Shown one piece after another: positions 1 through 12,300 of a DNA stretch of 54,452 nucleotides. How positions within the stretch are numbered: position 1 is the first letter of the stretch; every line of letters begins with the position of its first letter. A model generated the notes under the pieces. That model worked only from the letters and a program-made list of their open reading frames with translations, was not told the origin of the DNA and searched no databases. Source of the stretch: Phoronis australis (taxonomy: Eukaryota; Phoronida; Phoronidae); the NCBI GenBank assembly GCA_002633005.1, contig NMRA01000895.1, positions 53,490 to 107,941 on the forward strand, given 5' to 3'. The translations under genes and the position numbers were made by a program.

Positions 1-634
1 ACCCGACATTCGAACGAGATGTCAGAGGCAAATACACTGTCGCTAAACGACGTTCCTGGTGAAATCGACGAGTCTTTTTGCACTGTTTGAAAACGAGTTG
101 ACAGAGACAAGAGGCGATGCTTTTCAACAGTGAGTCGTACGTTCATGATATGGGAAATTGTAAAGGTTACGATGAAAAAATAGGTGCTCGAGGAGCCAGC
201 GAAAATCCGAAGAACCCCTTGGCCTCGGGGACACCTTCACCTGACAAATGACCAGGCCACTGATACGATATGTTCATGTAAAGCTGGGTATGTACATTAA
301 AGTCGAATTATGTGTACGATTCCATAGATTTCATGATCTTTCGATTAAAATCAGTGAAGATTCACCGATATTTTTATTCTGTGGTCTGCTAAATTTCGCA
401 AAATGAAAAGTAGTTCACAACTGGTGGGACACCTGGAGTAAAGTAGGTCATAGATTACAGACAACATATGCACTATAGTCTCTGACTAGATCGACTCGAT
501 AGGTTTTCTAAACTTGTGACCAAATATTTTGATAAAAAATTCAGGTTCATAGCTCAGGTACACACTCATCTCGTCCTGGGCAAAAAGTTTGCTCCGGTAG
601 GTCTAGGGCTGTGTCTAAGTAAAATTAATGTCTG
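1..634. other. No gene recognised
   Basis: AT-rich sequence with short open frames only. I see no splice-flanked coding segment, RNA gene or clear repeat on either strand. Confidence 0.5.
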
Positions 635-639
635 GAATT

Positions 640-979
640 CAGTGGCGGATCTAGGATCCACAAGGGGGGCCCAACGTATGTTGCATAGTGGAATTGGGCA
701 AAGTGCGTTTGTATGTGCACAGGCGGCCCGAAAGTTGCAAGGGCCAGGGATGTAGACCGTTGAACCTTCTGTTCAGAAAATCTATCGGTGGACTAAAAAA
801 AAAACAAGAACACGATTCCGTCGCGATGTGCGGTCTGAGCCCGCCCCCCCCTCTTCCGCTTCCTGTCCTAGTTACTGAACTCAATATTTCTTCACGCTTT
901 TGCCATTTTATTTTGCCTGCGGCCGCCAAGGACGGGGGGAGGCTGGGGCGCCTGCCCTCCCCCCCTTACTCCGCCTATG
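640..979. mobile_element. Short non-autonomous DNA transposon, hAT-like
   Basis: A 340-bp GC-richer island begins CAGTGGCGGAT and ends CTCCGCCTATG, whose reverse complement is CATAGGCGGAG. These are imperfect terminal inverted repeats matching at 8 of 11 positions. GAATT occurs directly before (635-639) and directly after (980-984), as expected of a 5-bp target-site duplication. CAGTGGCGG-type termini are common in hAT elements of invertebrates. There is no transposase inside, and the interior carries C-runs and G-runs near both ends. A related end occurs at 41485-41690. Superfamily assignment is an inference, because most hAT elements duplicate 8 bp; here an 8-bp reading would carry one mismatch. 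Confidence 0.5.
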
Positions 980-984
980 GAATT

Positions 985-3127
985 GTCCGTTTGCACCATC
1001 AAGACATTTAATTTAGGCCTACCTTCTTATGAACTTGGCATTTGTGTAGTTTCGTTCAATGAAGGTAGATTTCATTTAATTTTGAAGGTACCATGATCAC
1101 TAAGTCGTGGTATGGTTACAAAAGATTACAAGTCTGGTGTGGTAGTTGCAAAAATAGGGTATTTACAAAAATTTTTTAAAGCTTCATAAATCTAAATATA
1201 ATGTTTGAACAACACCAAAATGAGCTATCTCTCTAACTCTGCAAACATAGTGTATATTAGAGGTACACGTCAAAAAGTAATTCAACAGTTTCATTTTAGT
1301 GAGAACAGCTCGACCAAGGCTTTGAGTTCTGGCAGTAATCCAGTGCAATTCCCTGTGCGATCGAATCTCTGAATTTTGACCGGGAGAGAAGTTCAGTTGA
1401 ACGCCAGCTTAAGGTTTATGAATAACAAAAAATGTACCTCTGATACGAAACAAAATACTGTCCAATAGGTTGAAATAAATAAAAAAAAACATAAAATAAA
1501 ATAAAAATGTCCTTGAAAACAACAATTTCCAGGGCCTACCGCTAGAGTGCTGAGATCCAGCATGTGCCGAGACAAAGGCGGCCAGACCTAGCCAACCCGG
1601 GAGTCAAAATCTGAGATAGCCCTGCACCATAGCCACCAAGCTGAAAACTGCGTATCATGGAACTAATATATTTGTGTTTATTATAGCCTTCGAGTTATCA
1701 AGCAACATCGCTAAGTTCAGCTGCTCGTGTCGCCGTACTATTTAAACCATAGTTTATGCTTTTCACCATCATTTTTCGGTTCAGGACATGCCAAAAAATG
1801 ACGGGTTATTATTTTGGAGCAGCATAACGGCTGTCGGTGCTACACACATCATATCAACACCGTTTCCCCATTCTTAGCGGACAATTTCTTGAGCTATAGA
1901 CTAAAGAAAGTTTTACTCCACTGCTTGTGGTTTGTCGGGTATAATGGCGGCTTGGAAACGCAGACGAATGTGTGCAAAGAATACTGCGTTCTGATTGGTC
2001 AATTAAGCCGTCCGTCATACTCTTGGCGATAGGTCGCTCAGAACATTGATTTTATGATGTTTTACATTGGATGACTGCCCAGCACACTGACTAATTTTAA
2101 GTCGTCAACAATTCTTAAGTCCTTTTTTCATAGGCTGATCGGGCAAAATATCTTTGAGCAATTTCACCCATCTGCTATAGGGCTGAAGGAAATGTATGAC
2201 GTGCTTCAGCGATTCATGTCAGTGTGAAAACTTTCGTGTGCACGCAACTTCCAAGCCGAAAATCAAAATGAAACATCGACAGTCTGAAATAAAGAGGTGT
2301 ACCGACTTGGCTCCATGAAGGGTCTAAGTGGCCCATACACACCACGTACTTAGCTACTCGAATGGACATATTACTGCACGCTGCAGCTTTCAGTGTTGAA
2401 GTCTCAGTTGTGGAGCTCCTAATGGAACTGGTTGCTGATGCCACAGTAGTGAATAGAGTAAAATAAGAAATTGTGTTGAATTGCGCTAGTTGAACTGGTA
2501 GATGTTTATCTCAAAAGTAACATAAACACCTAACATTGCAATACATTTCAGCTCAAATGCAGATAACGTTCAGGTTAGTATAAAGTTCCAGGACATATTA
2601 CATGTACATTAGACAACTGACTACGGAAATTACACCTGGAAATTATGGGGACACGGTTACAAATAAATAAAATGTATCACATGTTTTCCCGAATTTTGTA
2701 AGACCTGCCTGTATTGTTGAAAACTAGCGGAATAATCGAGGTGCTTTCGCAATGGAGCAGAAGGTGCTCTGGCCCGTCGTCCCATCGACAAAAAAGCGCT
2801 TCTTCAGGACAATTAAAAATCAGTCAAACGCTCGAAAACACAGGAAGATCTTCTGGAGACGTTTTTTAATACTTACTGGAGATTTTAGTATGGAATGTAT
2901 TTTTGACGATCTGAAAACCCAAATCAGTGGCCGCATATGGCCTACCGCCCGTTTAAAATACACGTTCAGAAACTTTTCCAGACATGAGGGGTTGCGATAA
3001 CATCTGGCTCCTTTGTCAACTGCCCATCAAACTGTTTTGTCCGGTATGACAGCAAGCAGGCCAATTATCTCCCACGCTTCAAAAGGTTACTGAAACATGG
3101 CAGAATGGATTGTCTTAACTTCTGTTG
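985..3127. other. No confirmed gene
   Basis: Mostly AT-rich non-coding sequence with A-runs near 1484-1507. One plus-strand open stretch at about 2290-2464 has a faint ankyrin-repeat look (see findings), but no partner exon was found. Nothing else could be supported. Confidence 0.4.
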
Positions 3128-3425
3128 AAGTTGGGCGATTTTGGTGATTCAATGCCTAACTACGATCAGCATTTGGCAAGGAATTCCGAAATGCTATTGC
3201 TTTGTGTTCAAGTATGTTTTAACTTTACTTTCATTTTTAGCAGCACAGCTGAGTCAGCCTAAATACGATTTGATCGGGGATTGGAGCAATTATCGAACAA
3301 AAGAGAGCGAGCCCTCCAACCCTAGATGCCAGAACGTAGTTACATATAATCAGTCGTGTAATTTATTGGCTACAGGGGTGATCTTCCCAACTTGCTGTTT
3401 GGCTATACAATCGAATAAGTAGGGA
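3128..3425 (+). repeat. Dispersed repeat A, copy 1
   Basis: This segment aligns by eye with 31470-31925, and in its 3' part with 20808-21062. Shared landmarks are a 'cagcacagc..agtc' start, 'gagcaattat.gaacaaaag', 'ccctagatgccagaa' and 'attggctaca'. In copy 3 the best open frame across this block reads EIRAIIEQKGA then LNARMDSI, which looks like a retroelement gag-type helix. In copy 1 that frame is interrupted, so it is decayed. The family is not named with confidence. Confidence 0.5.
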
Positions 3426-6209
3426 GCAACGGGAAAACCGCGTAATGTACATGGAATGAAATGTGTACAGAAAGCGATGGGAATTATTGTAGCCCCTACC
3501 CGGCCAACCGAGGGGCTACATGTTGCCTACACTCTTTCTGGCTGAGATCCTACAAAGAATGTAAAAAGTTTCAATTGAAAGAGTTTTAATCAAAACTGAT
3601 TGTTCTACAATATTATTACTTGTCTGCAACAATTTACGAACGAGCTGCATGGCGTGTCAGAAAGTTTAGTATTACCATAGACAAGTATCTATATGGTGCC
3701 AAAGGCTGATAGACAACCTGCAGTTTAGCAAAGCGAGCATCAAAAAAATAAATACTCGAAACTATACAGTCATACCAGTTGTGATTATCTATCTAAGCCG
3801 TTGGAGATAAAAATACAACAGGTAATCCAGACAATAAGCTCATAATGAAATAGAAAAGTGTGTTGAAGTCCCACCGTATACAGTTTGTGTCATTTGATGT
3901 AATCATTCGGCGCGAAGTGATTTCGGCACACGGGACTTGCCTCCCTGGCTCCCATTTATGGCTTCGAACAGAGAAAATCCACTGCTTTCGCACTTTTGAA
4001 TCACAAGGAAACTTGTAACCACCTGGCGTGCTACAGTAAGGTGCATAGAAACATCCTGTGGGGATTTCATTTAACTTGCAATCACAAGAAATCCTACTCT
4101 ATCGTCTGCAGTGGCAAGATCATCAGTTCACGTGGTTACTTTATCATTCTTGTGCCACCATATCGAAGTTTTGGAACTACCGTGAGTTTTTCGAGTCGCT
4201 CATTGGTTGTCGTCCAGGCAGTCTTTGGACGTGTGTCTACTTCATCAATTGTTTGTTTCTTCTATTCAGGCAAGTCAGGGATCTATCTCATAGCTCATTA
4301 ATCAAATGCAATGATTGTTTTGTAAAGTAGGTGTTATATGGTTCGCGCAATGCTAAATATGAAGGAGTAGCAATTAACCAACAGTCTATTCTTGGACCCT
4401 CGGGTCGGGCTTACGTGACATTTACATGTAGCTCATTGGCTAGCGTTACCGTTAAGTAGGTCAACTTGGTCAAGCAGCGCTTGAGAGTTAAAGGAGCCTG
4501 CCACCAAAAAACAACCTAATTTGTATCAATTTAGATTGAGTAGTTCTACTACATAACAACACGTAGGGTTGCGTTACCTGACACCTGACGGCAAACGGAG
4601 GTCTTGAAATTATCCAATGACGATGTGGATATAGACCGATTAAGACGACAAAAAGACTATTTAAATCGGGTGGCATTCTCCTTTATTGTAAACATCGATT
4701 TCTTCGAAAAACCTTCGTACAGACAAAATTATTGGTGGTATGAATTTTCCGAGAATAAGTGTTTAGAGAAGACCGGGAAAAAAGGTAGTCGATGGTTTGC
4801 CTGAGAAAATTAGGTCTATAATGCAGCACTGGCTGCTTCATATTTATGTTTCTGGTAAGTTTTCTGGGTCCAACTCGTTCATAGGGCCTTTAAGAGTGAC
4901 TCCATATAAAAACCAACAGGTAGAGTCTATACCCAAAATCACCGATTTTTTTGAAACTTAGCACATGAGTTCGGTTTGTTGAGATGTAGAAAATTTCATT
5001 TTTTTAAGAATTTGCATTCATTTTTCTTTTTATGACGTGTACCGCCATTTTGCAACAAAATTGGGCGTCAAAGTAGGCATGTTTGAATGCATTTTACTAG
5101 CATGTGTGGTAAGGTCAAAACAAATGAGAAATATGAATTGAAAGAGCAATGGCTGAATAATTTAATAGCAAAACTTTCAAAATCCATTTTTAAATTTGTA
5201 AGTTTTGAATTTGTGAGGCAAAAACTGCTATTTTTCAGGTTTTCACTGAAGCCATTTTCGGCCAATTTTGGCACTCTGTAGCAGCCATAACGCACCTTTC
5301 ATGAAATTGACTTTATAATAATTTGTTCAGTCATTTCTGACCTGTTCATAATCTAAAATAAAAAATCTTGCCTCCAGTGTAGTTTTTGAGTGCGAAGCAT
5401 TACACGAACTGACTTCGTCCTATTGCATGTTCTCAGTTGCCTCTGCTGCCAATAGGGGGCTCTTGGAACATATAATTAGCTTGCGAAACACGACATAAAG
5501 ACTTTATATTTTGGAGAAAAGACAGACAGCACTATTAAATACCATTCTCTGAAAACGGCATTGATGATTATTGCTTAATACAAAAATGTGTACGTAAATC
5601 AACTGGCATGCGTGCTTCTAAATGATAGATGGCGCTGCTTTTGTTTACGTGCAGACTGAAGACGCAACTAGAATAAGAGCAGTAACGCGAGGACCTTGCT
5701 ATAATTCAAGACTTCGCGATATATTGCCCTGCATTTTAAATGAGAACACGTGGTTTTGGATAAATTTTAGAGAGGTTCTAGTGATATTGAACTCACCCCT
5801 GCCTTGTTTTCTATCTGCCTTGTTCGTGTCACAGGCAAAGGAAGGCACCCAAGGTGGATATGGCCCCCTAGTGTTCAGTGAAAAAAATCTTTCAACTTGT
5901 CAATAGTCATTGTAACTTTGGGTTCATATTGCAATGTCCCTACTGGTTGCTACAAATTTTAGTCGCCACCAGTCGCCAGAAATCTGGTGTCCCCCTTCCC
6001 CCCACACACACACCGGGCACCCTAACGGGTGAATATTTCTGCCAGTGTGATCATCACTGGTATAAAAAGGTACACATTCACAGTCAATAGAAAACAATTC
6101 ACGAGAGACAATTTTATTAATGACTCATTCATGACAGACATGATGTAAACAGAAGTAACGGTCTCGATTTCATATATCACAAATATTTGACTGCTATGCT
6201 ATGACTAGG
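3426..6209. other. No gene recognised
   Basis: AT-rich. At about 4890-4935 there is a stretch around 'ccatataaaaacca' that recurs in inverted orientation near 8290-8330, so old dispersed repeats are present. A CACACACACA run sits at about 6002-6012. Open frames here are short and lack splice context. Confidence 0.4.
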
Positions 6210-7524
6210 CTAAACGTTGAGCTCATTTACCACTTCACTCAGCAAATCTGACGACATAACAGCATCTTCAGCAGAAATAGCATCGTCATAAACATTACTG
6301 CAGACAACCTCGAAAAAATCCACCAATCTGCGATTCACTTAACATCACAGGTAAACGCTTTCCCAAAGGGTTCTCGTAATGTTTTCTCCATTTTGGCACT
6401 TCCGAGGGTAAACGTTTTACCTGACGTATCTCCTTAATCGAATATGTTCGTCAGAAAGTTCTTAACCTTTGCTGAAAATCTTGTTGACCTTTTACCTTTT
6501 TTCAATGCCTAACCTACATGTATTGCTTCAGCATTCCTCTCATCCTAATAGTACTCTGAGGCTGCCTCAAATGACGCTCCGGCTCTTGCATCTGAAAGCA
6601 TTTCTGACCACTGTCGTGCGATGTGGTCATACCTGGTTTCCTTCTGTAAATGTTCAGTGTGTTAACCCACATCCAAATGCCGACCTAGTTCTGCGTCTGT
6701 AGCAAAGAAAAATTCGAGTAACCTTGCTGGGTACAAGGAAACTTTTGTTGAGGCTCTTCACTAGATACAATGCCCACCTTAAGTCTTGGTGTTGAAAATC
6801 CGCCATGTATAGAGATGAGAGAGAAATAAGTTTCCCATTTTCTCAGTATTTGTAAGAACTTACCATCACCTTCATGGAATGATTTGCACACGCGAATTCC
6901 TTGGGTGGAAAAGTGGGAATTTGGGAATGTGCGGAACTGACTTTGTTGCATTGACTGAACATGCATACACATAACATCCCTTCACACGGACACTGGAAAG
7001 TACAGTAATGCTTCTTTCAAATCCAGAAAGTTTATTGTTAGCTTCGGCTACAAAGTACTTTGCATGTTGTTTGAGTGGAGCGATCTTGCGACCACAGAGA
7101 TCCTTTCCATTCTGACTTTCACTAAAGTCATATCTCGAAACAGAAATGCCGGTAGAATTTGACAAGGCTGCTACGTTCAGGAGGAGAGGAGCAGAGTGGT
7201 AACAGCCAGCATTACCTGACTCTTCCATGACTGGTCCTGTTCAGTCAGAAAGTCACCGACTCTGCGTAGTACGAGTCCGTACACTGGCACAGGCCTTGCT
7301 TTGTAAGGTAGTTTCCTGTTTCTCAAATGTTCAGTGGTGTCTTTGACATAACTCACTAAAGCACAAAGCTTTTGTGATTTTTGCAGAATAAACTCTAAAG
7401 GAACATGAAGGCCCGTCGACATCGTCCGCCATTTTGTCTTTTTAAAATACACTTGCTTCCCACAAAACCAGTCATTACAAATATCAATTCTAACTCGTTT
7501 AATCTTAAAGGCATTTATTTCCAT
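6210..7524 (-). pseudogene. Frameshifted remnant of a multi-domain invertebrate protein
   Basis: Read on the minus strand, protein-like segments follow each other in different frames. At 7524-7200 an open stretch ends near LTEQDQSWKS. From 7228 another frame carries SRYDFSESQNGKDLCGRK and HAKYFVAEANNKLSG. From about 6920 a third frame carries STQGIRVCKSFHEGDGK. At about 6440-6320 is WRKHYENPLGKRLP then LSESQIGGFF, and an acidic tail ends ELNV at a stop at 6210-6212. The order and spacing look like one long coding sequence broken by at least three frame changes and several stops. The DFSE..GKDLC.RKIAP and SESQIG.FF patterns remind me of repeated uncharacterised proteins in marine invertebrate genomes, possibly transposon-associated. 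I cannot name the family. No function is expected. Confidence 0.45.
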
Positions 7525-9310
7525 TAAAAAGTTCTACAGAGTACAAGAGGGTTACACGTACATTTTTATATGTCCTCAAGCTTAACCTCAACTGACTCCT
7601 TCAGTGGGTAAAGGTCATCAGGTTCAGTTTTGATACTTGTCGCGTAATAAACCCGGAAAACATCTTGTTTTCATTTGAAAGAGTTTAGACTTGGTTTCTA
7701 TAACTATTTAAAGCAGACTTCTTGCCTAAAAGTTTGTTCAAATCGGGTATGTAAACTCTGCTCGTCATTTCCAAACTATGAAAATAGACAGTTTTGCAAG
7801 ACAATTTTCACTAAAGTGCAAAGTTTAGGCAATATTTGTTATTGTTTAGTCATCAAGGCTAACTCTTTAACTGTACGTTCAAAACGTCACATAAGGCTAC
7901 AAGGTGTTTTATGGCAGTAAGAAGGTCACAAAAATGGCCACTAAAATTAGCCCCAACAAGTGGTCCGTGGATTATCTTCCCTGTCTAGCACAAAACTGTT
8001 AGATTTTAATAATTGGCACAGAATTTTGCACAGTATACGTTGGTTATTTCAGCCACCAAAATATAGCTTTTGATCTATTTTGTATGTTATTCATTTTTGT
8101 TGCTGAAAACATTCGATTTTTTGAGACCGCTAATATGCCCAATTGTGTCAATTTGTGTTATCATGCTCCAGAGGCGAAATTAGGGGTCATTGAGTGAACA
8201 AAATTTGGCATTTGGGTTTTTGTTAGGATACCTACCCATGTACAAAAAAATGAAGTTGTTTTAAATTTTGACGTATAGACTGATTTTTGAAAATCTACTG
8301 GTTTTTATATGGACTGTCTTTTAACCCTTCACATATTCCACCTGTTCAGCGACACAAGTTACGGTAAAGGAGAAAATGGTTGATCACGAGGCCAATAATT
8401 ACAAAAATCCCTTTCACCGAACAAAAAAATCACCTTTTTGCCTTAAAGAATATTCAATTCCAAGTTCATGCAACACTCACTTACGCTTAATCTTGAGATT
8501 AAGCAGGATTCGAAGTTCACGCACAGCACAGCCACATGGCAAGCATTGAAACCTGGGGCTACATCAGTCTTCCTTTTGTGAATTTAGGTCAGAGGATACG
8601 GATGTGTCCCTCTATGATTTTTTGTGTCACTGATTACAAAAGGGAATTTCTGGTTTCCAAGTAGGTTGGATACCTTTTTGGTAGCCAAATTCTGACCTCT
8701 TGGTGGCACACTTTCACTAGAGTACAGAACCACACCTCCCTTCTGATGAAATTAACCCAAACAAAAGGAGGTTTTGGGGAAATTTTTTGTCAAAAGGTGT
8801 CGGTTTTTCAATGAGTTTCTTACAGATGGGCCACTTTGCCGGTGCTGCAATATAGAGTCCACTCTCTAAATGGTTGTGCATCATAATTTTCCAAATCAGA
8901 CGTACCTTCCCGACTTCCCGTAGTAGTCTTTAGACTCGTAGTTGATTAGACGAATAAAAACTTTGGTCATTGAAGATAGACTCTCTCGTCATTAGTGCCA
9001 ATGGTGCACAGCCTCACAGACTTCATACGAGCAAATAACCTGATGGAAAAGATTTCTTGGTTAGATGTCACTATTCCGATCGAAGGTTTGCCTACTCCGA
9101 AGGTCCACAACTCTTCAAAAGCTCACTGCTCACTATTTCAAATGTTCGCAATTCCAAAATCATGAAGAACTCCGACAGTTATTTCTTTCTTAAGTATAAG
9201 CACAGTCCGAAGAGTCCAGGTCCTAATTCACACCCTTGCACACATTCACTAGTAAGACCAAGATCAGAGGGATAGGAGACACCTTTGTGCAGTGCTCGTT
9301 TGATACCGTC
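7525..9310. other. No gene recognised
   Basis: AT-rich sequence with scattered old-repeat similarity. The block around 8230-8330 contains the inverted counterpart of the 4890-4935 motif. No coding exon or RNA gene could be supported. Confidence 0.4.
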
Positions 9311-9384
9311 AGTGAATCCAGGGTTCCAACCCGGGTGACCCAAACAGGAGTCCCGTCCTCAAACCACTGAGCCACGCAGTTGAT
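9311..9384 (-). repeat. tRNA-derived SINE head
   Basis: On the minus strand the sequence contains GCGTGGCTCAGTGG, matching a tRNA A box, and about 40 bases later CCGGGTTGGAACCC, a degraded B box in which consensus GGTTCGAACC has lost the central CG. The spacing fits a polymerase III type 2 promoter, but the cloverleaf stems are not maintained, so this is a SINE head rather than a working tRNA. A related unit lies at 54010-54080. Confidence 0.5.
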
Positions 9385-9390
9385 TATTCT

Positions 9391-12300
9391 GATTGTCTGC
9401 TAATGAGTCGTAACAGGCAGAATAATTATTTGATTAGTGTCCAATTAGTAACCTTTGGAACAGTTTACAAAAGTTGAGTAGTTTTTACGACATCGATTAC
9501 ATTGTTTACAAATGAGCTCAGTAGCAATCACTGCCAATCGTGATTCTTGAATGTAACTAACGATTCATTCTCAACCATTGACAACATCTGGGACACGGGT
9601 CAGGGCTGCGGCGACCAAAGGTTTTAAATTTAAGAAGTCTGGAGGATCTTTTTGACTTCGCGAAGACTGGCAGCGTCAGGATAGCCTGCTAACTACATTA
9701 CAACCCGCCCGTGTGCGTGGTTCCGGAGGTTGAGGCGCAGCGGGCCGAAACTTTTCAGTCGCGCTGTGAAATGGTGCGATTTTGACACGGATTTGATGAA
9801 TGTACTGTGGTTGATAATTCATCAATATTCTCACTACGTACAATATTTTAAAATGCAATAACTTTTCCACTTCCGCGTTCGTGAGACATGCGGGCAATTT
9901 CGCATGCCCATTGAATCCAAAACAAAACAGTTTAGTACCCAGTCGCTGTTTTCGGCCGCACAACATTCAGTGTAACTAATAAAGCAGTATCATTCATTTT
10001 GCCTACATAAAAGTGTAAACATTGCACATTAATTGAAAAAGTTATATCTTTTTATAACAGTGAACTTTCGGACCTGCGAGCCGAATGGTGATTTGTGGGG
10101 TGTTCCCATTTCCAACGTCACGTGAGGAACTTAAGTAACATGCAAAAATATAACTAGATACAACATTTCGTCAAGTTATTCTTCGACTAAATTATTCTGT
10201 CAAAGAAACTCTAGTCACTCATTTAAGCATATGCGATTTGAAAATTTGGCAAGAAGTAACGCGAGAACGTTTTGGACCACATTAAGCCTACATGCATGTC
10301 CGAATTTAGTCCCGTTCTTTCCGAGCAGCCGTCACGTCGTCCTCATTTCTGGCATTACTAATTCCGTCTGATCTCAAAAAAATACAAGTCATTGCTGTGT
10401 ACATAAATTTCTTTACCGTGATTAAGCTGCGTCAAGTAAGGGCCTTAATGAAAACTCCACAGTGTTGCTGTTTGCAAAATATCAAAGGTCCACCGTTCAC
10501 GAAATTCGAACCACCCCCTGCGCAATGCTGACTATGGACCAAACATGGAAAACGAAAGTTTCGTTCAAGGAGCAAGTATAAAGTACCTCACACTTGTGCG
10601 GGGTTTATATTGTCATTTTTCTGTGTCGATGACAGGTTGTTGCTAAAAGTATTGCTGATTTAAAATTAGCGCTAACCTATTAATATGCGGGTGAATACTG
10701 CTGTCATCTCTGTCTGGACGTCCACTGTCGACGGTTGTATCGCCCAAACAGCCATTGAAGGATAATAATGGAATTTGGTAGATGTGTTCCTATGAAGTTG
10801 AAGACAGACGACGACGACGAGTTTCGAACCAATTCAACTACTATAGGTCTGCCACCTAGTGGCAATTTTAATTTTTCACACTTGCCGCTGTATCAGTTGG
10901 AGATCCTTGATGGATTTTCATGTAATTTTGGAAATGCGCTGTTTTGAAGAGACCATGACGCCATCCCGTTTGCGGCCGACGGATTTGACGTATTCTGCGC
11001 CAGATGGTGGGATTTCATAAAAATTGAAAACGTTTTCGACATCCGCCTTCCTTACTTCCAAACTGCTCAAAGAAGCTTGATGACTTTTGCCGATGCCTTC
11101 CTGATGAGAAGAAGACCACCCCTACCACGGGTTCGAGTATTTGGTGACCTCTATGGCATTTTTCGTTTTTTGCTATTCGAAGCCTTGTAGAGACTATTTG
11201 GATCTTTTCCAAGGCTGCAAGCTTTATAAGTGGACGAAAGTGCAACAGTTACAGGTACCCTCGTCACGAAATATCTTCAATTAACGGATGAAAGATAGTT
11301 TCGATGACGAGTTGTACAATTTTGTGAAGGGCTGGAAACTCAGTAGGTCATCTTGACAACCTACAGTGTAGCTATGGAAGTCCCAATCCGCTGGAAAAAC
11401 GAAAGTGTTCACATGGAGCATACATCTGCCTGGTGATAATTAAAAATTATTTTTTGTTTATGAAAACTGTTAGCTTCCTCTTTGAATATGTCTCATTGAG
11501 TTTCCGAAACGCAATTATTTGTTTCGATTGGACAAGATATGAAACAAAAAAGAGCCTTTCCATACATTGTCGTTTATTCAGCTTCACACAATTTTATGAA
11601 GCCCTAAGCTATATGGTGCATTGGGACACCTACCATGTAAACTTTAGCTTGTCCTTTTATGTTGTTTCATGACATCCGATAATCGCTGTGTTGCGCTGAA
11701 CATTAACTTCAACATTTGTCGCGATTATTGAGAATGAATGTAGAGTTGAATTTTTGAGGAAGGAATTTTTAACGATACTTTCAAACTGAAATCTGAAATT
11801 GTACATGTATTCAAGACACTGTGAATATAGAAATTTCAATTTGTCTCTTCACTTTCTTTGACTGTTGGCTGTTACGTTAAGTACTTAGTCTCAAAATGGC
11901 CTTGTGCGCTCGCGTTCGTTGTGTGGGTGAATGCGTCAAGGACGTCCCTCCGTTTACTCTCATATAATCGACGTCATAACATTTAGGAAAATGGGATCAT
12001 ACATGTGTTGACAAGAATAATATCAAAACCATCAAAAACTCAAGAACACGCTCCACAATTTATATTGGTGTTGGTCGGAGAACTCTAAAACCTAGGAAAT
12101 GAAAACCACAATTATAAGACCGGCGAATTAGAGCACTTAGCATAGAAGAACGATATACCAACATCTGACCATAGGAGCACTTAGAGTCCACCTCAGTATA
12201 TACGGAAATAGAGGTCTTCCGTTGTCTGCACTCTGGGTACGACTCCTGGAGTCAAAAATGAGCTAGCTTAGTTATTCGAGAGTGAACACCGAATGACCTA

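Noticed and set aside
2214-2444. Ser/Thr-rich minus-strand frame
   Set aside because: It overlaps the plus-strand ankyrin-like stretch, and only one of its two splice sites looks fair.
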